Of a stretch of DNA of 5,830 bases, positions 1 through 5,081 are shown in pieces. The stretch is from Promethearchaeota archaeon (GTDB taxonomy: Archaea > Asgardarchaeota > Lokiarchaeia > Sigyniarchaeales > SOKP01), in NCBI GenBank assembly GCA_030615235.1, contig JAUWZR010000167.1, forward strand, positions 1 through 5,830, in the 5' to 3' direction. Below the pieces are notes generated by a model that was not told where the DNA came from, did not search any database, and worked only from the letters and a program-made list of their open reading frames with translations. Position numbers and translations under genes: made by a program. Every line of letters starts with the position of its first letter. Positions within the stretch are counted from its first letter, which is position 1.

Positions 1-610
1 TTAAAATGTTATTTACATCGTTCCGAGATTTAGATAACTCCCTTGCTATTCTTAAGGGTGAGGTTTTACCAGAACATTTCAATGCAACTTGAAGATCCTC
101 TTTGTTAATTATCCCCATTGAAAAAATTTTAGTTTTTAATACATTCTCGCCAATAAGCAATCTTGGAAAGACTTCTGCAACCCTTCCTCCTTGACATATA
201 TTCTCTATGTCCGTTATAATTGTTTGAAATCTCGATTTCTCAGAAGTAGTTCTAAATAATTTTATGTCAGATTGATGTTTTTTCCAGAATCTATTAGATA
301 TTTTGTTTATTACATCAATTAGCTTATCTACATCATCGTCAGCATCAGAAATAGAACAAAATAAAATCCTCGAAGGAGGATGGTAGATAATAATAATTGT
401 AGAATTTTCAGATTCGACAATTCTAATCATATCCTCCCCATTTTTACCCTTAACCATCGCATCTTGAATTTTATCGATAATTTCATTTAGCTCTTTAAAA
501 AATCCAGGTATAACTTTATTACTATTGTTTTCGTTCTTTAACTCTTTAAAAGTAGCTTCTAGAAGTGAGATTCCGTTATCGCTATCAATGAGAAATATCT
601 TGTAGATAAT
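1..610 (-). CDS. Longin-like domain protein with C-terminal winged-helix-like segment, partial (3' end beyond left edge)
   Basis: This minus-strand frame is open from the stop codon at 617-619 down to base 2 (203 codons from 610) and leaves the window without a stop. The N-terminus (IYKIFLIDSDNGISLLEATF, residues 2-21) is a beta hairpin typical of longin/SNARE-like folds. It is followed by a helix around residues 36-52, a strand pair at 61-88 and a long helix at 91-112, so residues 1-120 are probably a longin-like domain. Residues 165-203 (INKEDLQVAL, then SGKTSPLRIARELSKS) look like the helices of a winged helix-turn-helix. No ATG, GTG or TTG exists in frame before ATG at 455-457 (Met52), and starting there would delete the hairpin. 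I therefore place the start at ATT 608-610, with a weak AAGGG about 9 nt upstream. Role unknown; proteins of this kind in Asgard archaea are thought to work with small GTPases. Coding status is fairly sure; the domain names rest on pattern only. Confidence 0.72.
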   Translation of the reverse strand, partial: MIYKIFLIDSDNGISLLEATFKELKNENNSNKVIPGFFKELNEIIDKIQDAMVKGKNGEDMIRIVESENSTIIIIYHPPSRILFCSISDADDDVDKLIDVINKISNRFWKKHQSDIKLFRTTSEKSRFQTIITDIENICQGGRVAEVFPRLLIGENVLKTKIFSMGIINKEDLQVALKCSGKTSPLRIARELSKSRNDVNNIL

Positions 611-763
611 AGTACTTTACCCTTAGTATTAACACAAATTTTAATTACTAACCTAATAAAAATTCTGTCTTAATAATGTTCTTCTTTATTAAAAATACCA
701 GAAGAAATAAAAACAGAGATTTTTATAATCTATACAAAACATTTTATAATTTATTTAACAACC
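611..763. promoter_or_regulatory. Divergent intergenic promoter region
   Basis: This AT-rich spacer separates the minus-strand longin-like gene from the plus-strand transglutaminase-like gene, so it must hold two outward promoters. The plus-strand side has clear TATA-like boxes (listed separately). On the minus-strand side, AT-rich candidates are the complement of 637-646 and of 654-663, neither a strong match. I see no RNA gene or further open reading frame here. Confidence 0.55.
720..729 (+). promoter_or_regulatory. TATA box of the transglutaminase-like gene, with a second box downstream
   Basis: TTTTTATAAT ends 35 nt before the ATG at 764. Archaeal transcription normally starts about 25 nt after the box, so the transcript would have a leader of roughly 10 nt, which fits the absence of a Shine-Dalgarno motif before the ATG. 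The identical decamer lies at almost the same distance before the ATP-cone gene. A second copy of its last nine bases is at 742-750, exactly 21 nt downstream. It is too close to the ATG to serve as an ordinary promoter and could be an operator-like duplicate or chance in AT-rich DNA. Confidence 0.6.
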
Positions 764-1987
764 ATGAAAGCCTTCAAACTGGCATTTTTAGTATTAATTT
801 TCCTATTTCCATTAAATATTACCAATGGACTCGAAGTTAGCTCTAGTGACGGCGTATCTAACTATTCGATCAACAGAAGTATCACATATCAAGTAGAAAT
901 TAATTTTACTTTAACCCATTCATCTGGAGCTAATGGAGATTACTTGTTTAAATTTTCAAGGTTAAATGATCGTCAACCAAATTCCTCTTTAACTCAATAT
1001 TCGGGACCGTATCAAGAAAGCGAATTGCAATATAGTAGTATAATAGGTAGTGATAATGATCCATTCATTTATCGTGATAAATTTAATAATACCTATGATG
1101 TTTTCAATGCAAGTTCTCTTTCTCCTAGTGATACAATTACTTTAAACCAACAATACGAAATAACACTAAATGAAGTTTTTTTTAATGATATAAATTCCTC
1201 TGAAATTGGTGAATACGACACATCTAATGAAATGTTTTCGTTGTATTGTAATAATTCTGAAGTATATTATGAAAAGGACGACATTAATATAAACGCTACA
1301 TCTTATAGCATTGTAAATCCCAGTGATAATCTTGTGGTTAAAGCTCAAAAAATCAACGATTGGGTCGTCGATCATCTTGAATATGATGACAGTCTCCCAG
1401 CTCAAGAAATGGGTGCGAAATGGGCTTATGATAACCAATTGGGTGATTGTAGCGAATATTCCAGTTTGATGATCACACTCTTACGATGTCAAGGAATCCC
1501 CGCACGAAAGGTTACTGGATTCGTTATAACTACTAATCCAACTATAGTACCTCAGGTCGGACAAGAATGGTCTTTTTATACAAGATCAAATGGACAAAGC
1601 ACCTTTTTGGGACATGCGTGGGTTGAATACTACGTGCCTAATATTGGATGGATAGCCTGTGATCCAACCTGGGATGAAACTGGAGACTACTTTAATTATA
1701 TCGATTATTTTCATTTAAATTTGAATATAGGAGCTTGGTTTTCTATTCCTGGATTACCTGATGATAGTGAATTTCCTCATCCTTGCATTGTTTATGATGT
1801 CTCATCTACATTTGATTATGATTATAATCTGAATTTAAAAGTAATCAGCACTGATATAAATATTACAGAGATAATTGTTATCATTGTTATAGGATCGATT
1901 GTTGGGATAGTAATAGTCGTTGTTGCTCTATTGATTAGATCGAATAGGAAAAAAAGAAAGCAATATGAACAATTTTCAAACCATTAA
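764..1987 (+). CDS. Secreted, membrane-anchored transglutaminase-like protein
   Basis: The 407-residue product has an N-terminal signal peptide (hydrophobic stretch at residues 5-17, likely cleavage near 22), an extracellular beta-rich region at about 25-185, a transglutaminase-like core at about 190-310, and a transmembrane segment at about 368-391 followed by a basic cytosolic tail (RSNRKKRKQ). The core shows the family triad: Cys229 in GDCSEYSSL, His284 in GHAWVEYY and Asp300 in ACDPTW. The segment LLRCQGIPARKVTGF is also typical of the superfamily. Archaeal and bacterial members are usually cysteine peptidases or amidases rather than true cross-linkers, so a cell-surface protease or protein-modifying role is the best guess. 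Substrate unknown. Ten N-x-S/T sequons lie in the mature part, nine of them before residue 180, which agrees with an exposed glycoprotein. The start follows from the signal peptide and the TATA box spacing. It ends 26 nt from the convergent GTPase gene. Confidence 0.9.
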   Translation: MKAFKLAFLVLIFLFPLNITNGLEVSSSDGVSNYSINRSITYQVEINFTLTHSSGANGDYLFKFSRLNDRQPNSSLTQYSGPYQESELQYSSIIGSDNDPFIYRDKFNNTYDVFNASSLSPSDTITLNQQYEITLNEVFFNDINSSEIGEYDTSNEMFSLYCNNSEVYYEKDDININATSYSIVNPSDNLVVKAQKINDWVVDHLEYDDSLPAQEMGAKWAYDNQLGDCSEYSSLMITLLRCQGIPARKVTGFVITTNPTIVPQVGQEWSFYTRSNGQSTFLGHAWVEYYVPNIGWIACDPTWDETGDYFNYIDYFHLNLNIGAWFSIPGLPDDSEFPHPCIVYDVSSTFDYDYNLNLKVISTDINITEIIVIIVIGSIVGIVIVVVALLIRSNRKKRKQYEQFSNH

Positions 1988-2013
1988 AATTGTTCCATTT
2001 ATTTTAAACTGGA

Positions 2014-3426
2014 TTATATATAAGTCTGGATTAAATCGTTCAAGTTTTTAGATAATTTAGGTAAATTTTTATCTATTTTATCTATATTTAGCTCTTTTTC
2101 CATGAACAAAAGTAGGTAAAGGTTATATTTCTCAACTGGTATTTTTTTAAATATTATTTTTTTTGATTCGGAACTTATTCCAGAAGAAATTAAAAAATCT
2201 TGCTTTAACAATTTAAACTCTTTAAACGTTTTATATAATGTTTGGAAGTGAGGGGCGGATATTTCAAAAACTTTTTCAGAAATACCGGGTTTAGAGAAAT
2301 TAGAGAGGATAATTCCATTTTCGTTGAGTAAAAGGATTGCATCGGAACTTATTTTCTTAGCGTAATGCTTCAATTGGTTTTCGAATAACTCTCTATTTGG
2401 ACTTAATTGCGATAAACCGTATGAATAAGCTGATATTAATGACCAATGATCAAAGATAGAAGTCTGGAAAATCTTCACAAAAAACCTATCAGAGAGTTCC
2501 TTTATGTTTTCATTTACAATTTTAATATTTTTTCTAATATCCTTCGCGTTTTTAATATCAGGATCGAACTTACTCAGACAGACAACTATAGGGGGAAATT
2601 CTTCCAATTCGATAAGAGATTTAATTACAGTTCCAAATAATTCAATTGCTTCTGGAATTCTTTCTGAATCCTGAATATCGATAAAATAAAAAAGTAGATC
2701 AACATTATAGAGGTAAACTTTTCTTTGTTCAAGAAATATATCTCTATACTTTTTTTGCCCTCCCAAATCCCAGATTGAGACAATAGAATTTTGTTCTTCG
2801 AATATTTTTTCTTCACTTCGAGCAACTCCCTTAGTTGGAAGAGTTTTGATTATCTCAGAATATCTTTGCTTAACGGCATGCAAAAAACTCGTTTTTCCGG
2901 CTCGATCCAATCCTGTCATAAGAATTTTGATTTGTCTCTTTAAGGAGAAAGGATCCTTTATTTCACTAGTAAAATTGAATAATTCTTCTTTTAATTCGTC
3001 CATAATTTTTTTGTTTTCTTCTAAAGTTTTAGCTAATTGAACTTTTGACGCAAATTTATCTATCATGACTCTTAAATATTTCATATTTTCGTAGAAAAAG
3101 ACTCTATCATCTTCATTTATTAGAACGGTAATCGTTGCTGCTTTAGCGTTGCCTCTGGCACTCGGATCAAGAATTAAGAAGAAGTACGTCAACCCGTTCA
3201 GTTTTAAGTCTGGAAAAGGTAATATCCCGAAATAATTAACGCTATCTGAAGAATTTCCATTTTGGTAAACAGAATCCCCCATTAATAGTGAAATCGTTTT
3301 CATCGCTATTAACAAGCGTGACGATTCATCCATTGTTGTAGGCCAGTAAATCTTAGGTGTGGGTCCATCGTCGTCAAATAAACTTAAAACGATTGATTTA
3401 ATAATATTGTTTTTCTGTTCTGACAT
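2014..3426 (-). CDS. Longin-like / Rag-Arf-like GTPase / roadblock fusion protein
   Basis: This 470-residue protein has three parts. Residues 8-127 form an alpha/beta domain of longin-like pattern. Residues 130-157 are a charged helical, possibly coiled-coil linker. Residues 165-345 are a small GTPase domain with all signature motifs: P-loop GLDRAGKT (172-179), switch-I Thr198 in LPTKG, WDLGGQ (219-224) with the catalytic-type Gln224, SKFD (285-288) for guanine, and TSI (322-324) at the G5 position. Residues 348-445 look like a roadblock fold (SDAILLLNENGIILS at 361-375). The P-loop and switch I resemble Arf. The stretch from EQRKVYLYNVDLLFYFID through TSIFD and on into the C-terminal domain resembles human RagA as I remember it. 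A GTPase followed by a roadblock domain is the Rag/Gtr architecture, so a cytosolic, possibly dimerising nutrient- or membrane-signalling switch is inferred. The ATG is preceded by TAGGATT. The GTPase is certain; the longin and Rag assignments are likely. Confidence 0.92.
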   Translation of the reverse strand: MSEQKNNIIKSIVLSLFDDDGPTPKIYWPTTMDESSRLLIAMKTISLLMGDSVYQNGNSSDSVNYFGILPFPDLKLNGLTYFFLILDPSARGNAKAATITVLINEDDRVFFYENMKYLRVMIDKFASKVQLAKTLEENKKIMDELKEELFNFTSEIKDPFSLKRQIKILMTGLDRAGKTSFLHAVKQRYSEIIKTLPTKGVARSEEKIFEEQNSIVSIWDLGGQKKYRDIFLEQRKVYLYNVDLLFYFIDIQDSERIPEAIELFGTVIKSLIELEEFPPIVVCLSKFDPDIKNAKDIRKNIKIVNENIKELSDRFFVKIFQTSIFDHWSLISAYSYGLSQLSPNRELFENQLKHYAKKISSDAILLLNENGIILSNFSKPGISEKVFEISAPHFQTLYKTFKEFKLLKQDFLISSGISSESKKIIFKKIPVEKYNLYLLLFMEKELNIDKIDKNLPKLSKNLNDLIQTYI

Positions 3427-3457
3427 AATCCTACGACAATCTTTGTTACTGTCTAAG

Positions 3458-3465
3458 ATTTAAAA
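3458..3465 (-). promoter_or_regulatory. Candidate TATA box for the GTPase gene
   Basis: Read on the minus strand this is TTTTAAAT, lying 31 nt before the ATG at 3424-3426, close to the 34-35 nt seen for the two stronger plus-strand boxes. A better consensus, TTTTATAA, lies at 3528-3535 on the same strand but would require a leader of about 75 nt. Which one is used cannot be decided from sequence. Confidence 0.4.
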
Positions 3466-3664
3466 GAAGTTAGCTAAAAAGACTCTGCTTCTAAATATAA
3501 TCATAAACCTATTTTAATCTTAATTTCTTATAAAACCATTTAAAATAATATATTATATAAATATACTAATACAAAACGAAATCCTCATATAAATTTATTC
3601 AAGTTTTATTATTCAGTTTTACTCAAAAACGATTATAAAAAGAAGTACAAAATCGCTATCTGTT

Positions 3665-3691
3665 ATGTAAATCTTCTAATTAACATGTAAA
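3665..3691 (+). repeat. Direct repeat ATGTAAA, 20-nt period
   Basis: ATGTAAA occurs at 3665-3671 and again at 3685-3691, one copy start exactly 20 nt after the other (about two helical turns). The second copy overlaps the palindrome ACATGT at 3683-3688. The pair sits 47-82 nt upstream of the TATA box at 3738 and could be an activator site for the ATP-cone gene. Short repeats are common in AT-rich DNA, so support is weak. Confidence 0.25.
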
Positions 3692-3694
3692 CAG

Positions 3695-3714
3695 AATTAA
3701 TAAAAAATTAATAA
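3695..3714 (+). repeat. Direct repeat AATTAATAA, 11-nt period
   Basis: Two copies of AATTAATAA (3695-3703 and 3706-3714) are spaced one helical turn apart, immediately upstream of the TATA box at 3738-3747. The position suits a same-face regulator-binding site. The low complexity of the sequence means chance is a serious alternative. Confidence 0.25.
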
Positions 3715-3737
3715 TAGTATTTAATGAAAAGCATTTC

Positions 3738-3747
3738 TTTTTATAAT
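3738..3747 (+). promoter_or_regulatory. TATA box of the ATP-cone gene; decides its start
   Basis: TTTTTATAAT ends 34 nt before ATG 3781, matching the decamer and spacing of the transglutaminase-like gene. The box lies inside the longer reading frame that would begin at ATG 3724, so the ATG at 3781 is favoured as the true start. The bases AAGGG at 3769-3773, 7 nt before that ATG, could act as a weak ribosome-binding site. Confidence 0.6.
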
Positions 3748-3780
3748 TTAATCATTAAAATCAAAATTAAGGGTTCTCAA

Positions 3781-4206
3781 ATGTTTGATGAAAAAATAAT
3801 TCAATCGTTACCTGAAGTTCTCTATAAAGATAAAAAAGAGGGAATTGTAAAGAAGAACAAATTCGAACCTAATCGCATCTATGATAGGCTTATTAAAGAA
3901 ACAAGTCTTTCTGAAAAGGATGCTGAAAAAGTGACGCTTGATGTATTCCGTTTTATCGCGTCATCTAACCTTAAAATTTTAACAGCGCCACTTATAAGAG
4001 AATTAGTTAGTTATACTCTTTCAAAATTTGGGTTTGAAATAGCTCGTTTACAAAATACAAGAATAGGGTTTCCTTATTCTGATTTAGAAGAGAAAATTGA
4101 TGAGTGTCAAGATGTTAATGAACTAAAAGAATTTATTTATCAGGGAGTTGTCAATGAATTTAATGAAGTTAAAAAATTAATTGAAGCTTCAGATAATTCT
4201 AGTTGA
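3781..4206 (+). CDS. Stand-alone ATP-cone domain protein
   Basis: The 141-residue product (start at 3781) carries an ATP-cone at about residues 22-104: VKKNKFEPNRIYDRLIKE, then LSEKDAEKV, LTAPLIRELVSYTL, and ARLQNTRIGFPYSDLE. ATP-cones are ATP/dATP-sensing regulatory modules found at the N-terminus of ribonucleotide reductases and in NrdR. The 'ARxxxTRxGxPxxDxE' ending is like that of the archaeal anaerobic (class III) enzyme. No reductase catalytic part, zinc ribbon or DNA-binding domain follows; residues 105-141 are a helical acidic tail. It may be a detached regulatory subunit or another nucleotide sensor. An upstream ATG at 3724 would add 19 residues, but that stretch overlaps the TATA box and is not domain-like. 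The stop is TGA, 69 nt before the nuclease-like gene, so the two may be co-transcribed. The domain is well supported; the role is inferred. Confidence 0.83.
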   Translation: MFDEKIIQSLPEVLYKDKKEGIVKKNKFEPNRIYDRLIKETSLSEKDAEKVTLDVFRFIASSNLKILTAPLIRELVSYTLSKFGFEIARLQNTRIGFPYSDLEEKIDECQDVNELKEFIYQGVVNEFNEVKKLIEASDNSS

Positions 4207-4236
4207 ATCCAGATAATTAATCATTATATCAATACT

Positions 4237-4254
4237 CTCCTTCTTTTATTTTAG
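4237..4254 (+). promoter_or_regulatory. T-rich tract between ATP-cone and nuclease-like genes: weak promoter or terminator
   Basis: A pyrimidine-rich run ending in CTTTTATTTTAG follows the ATP-cone stop by about 30 nt and precedes the next ATG (4276) by about 22 nt. T-runs of this kind terminate archaeal transcription. CTTTTATT is also a poor TATA box at a distance that would give a nearly leaderless message. The sequence cannot distinguish the two. Confidence 0.3.
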
Positions 4255-4275
4255 AACTCTAGCATAAATAGGATT

Positions 4276-5073
4276 ATGTCTGATTTATTTTCAACTCCAT
4301 CATTAAAACAGTTTTTCTTAGAAATTTACAACTTACTTAGAGAATCGAATTCCGAAGTGACCGAATTGTGGTTCGAGTTTTCAGATATTGATTTTTTTAA
4401 AATTTTTGACAAATATGAACTCCAAGATTTTATAGAAAGATTTGATTTTATCACAGTACAAAAGGGAAATTACGTACCTTACGTTGTAATTGACAAAATT
4501 GCATTTATTACGAGATGTTTCAACTATTTGGATTTAGATATAAACCAATTATCGTATTTATTAAATTACGACGGTTTCGAAGCTCTAATTCAAGAAATTT
4601 TATCTCAAAATCATTATAAGACAATAAAAAATTATAGGTTTTCCGATAAATCTAAGTTAAAATATGAAACATCTCAAAAATGATACGAAATTGATGTTAT
4701 AGGGATTTTTCAAAATTATATTCTCGTTATAGACGCTAAACAATGGAAACGTAAAGATTCTTATTCCGCAATGAACAAGGCTGCAAATTTACAATACCAG
4801 AGAGTAAAAGCTCTTAAAAAAAACCCAGAAATCCTATCTAATATGATTCAAGAAATCTTAGGTTTAACCTACAACTATAAAAAACGGTTACCTTTTATCT
4901 TAATTCCGCTTATGGTTACAGTAGAATCAAATTGGATAAGAATTAATGAAAATTCAGTCCCTCTTGTAGCAATTCTAAATTTGAACTCATTTTTACAAGA
5001 ACTATCAGTAAATTTGCAATATTTTAAAACCGTTACGGTTGAAAAAATGATTGTACAAAAGCAGTTGCGTTAA
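4276..5073 (+). pseudogene. PD-(D/E)XK restriction-endonuclease-like gene interrupted by an in-frame TGA
   Basis: One reading frame of 265 codons runs from ATG 4276 to TAA 5071-5073, broken only by TGA at 4681-4683 (codon 136). Before the stop are a helical N-terminal region (1-90) and the first core helix (NYDGFEALIQEIL, 97-109, candidate catalytic Glu102 or Glu107), then NYRFS. After it come YEIDVIG (Asp140) and LVIDAKQW (Asp153-x-Lys155), the D...DxK active site of Mrr-like archaeal nucleases, then a C-terminal half including PLMVTVESNWIRI. Translation ending at TGA would give 135 residues with no active site; the ATG at 4771 would also miss it. Because the frame is kept, a base substitution rather than an indel explains the break; CGA, AGA or TGG to TGA are the simplest. 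Alternatives are sequencing error, stop readthrough or selenocysteine. The ATG is preceded by TAGGATT, as in the GTPase gene. The cognate reaction would be DNA cleavage, target unknown. Confidence 0.75.
4681..4683 (+). other. In-frame TGA separating catalytic halves of the nuclease-like gene
   Basis: The TGA falls between SQK and YEIDVIG, directly before the strand carrying the catalytic aspartate. It follows a run of five A. The neighbouring ATP-cone gene ends naturally in TGA, so TGA is probably an ordinary stop in this genome. The flanking frames match one continuous protein on both sides. Confidence 0.8.
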
Positions 5074-5081
5074 TAAATTAT

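Larger units (their letters stand above)
3427..3780. other. 354-nt AT-rich divergent intergenic region, no gene found
   Basis: This region lies between the divergently transcribed GTPase and ATP-cone genes. It contains candidate TATA boxes for both, a perfect 10-bp palindrome TAATATATTA at 3546-3555, a plus-strand TTATAAAAAG at 3633-3642 with no open frame after it, and two short direct repeats (listed separately). I see no tRNA, no long hairpin and no conserved coding frame. A small untranslated RNA starting after the 3633 box cannot be excluded. Confidence 0.6.

Noticed and set aside
1166..1438. Minus-strand frame of 90 codons inside the transglutaminase-like gene
   Set aside because: It lies wholly within the coding region of a protein with a clear catalytic triad, and its translation is low-complexity hydrophobic sequence.
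2446..3040. Short frames on both strands inside the GTPase gene
   Set aside because: They overlap the P-loop to G4 coding sequence, have no independent promoter or ribosome-binding site, and show no domain pattern.
3546..3555. Palindrome TAATATATTA as an operator or terminator stem
   Set aside because: It is pure A/T in a very AT-rich spacer, with no loop or flanking extension; chance is the simplest explanation.
3724..3780. ATG 3724 as the start of the ATP-cone protein
   Set aside because: The TATA box 3738-3747 would lie inside the coding region, and the extra 19 residues precede the domain; ATG 3781 has the matching promoter spacing.
4204..4206. TGA used as a sense codon (Trp) throughout this genome
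   Set aside because: Reading through the TGA of the ATP-cone gene adds only an unremarkable short tail, other genes use TGG for Trp, and only one internal TGA is seen.
4771..5073. Independent 100-residue gene starting at ATG 4771
   Set aside because: It is in the same frame as the upstream nuclease part, starts in the middle of the fold after the active site, and has no promoter or ribosome-binding motif; it is the tail of the interrupted gene.
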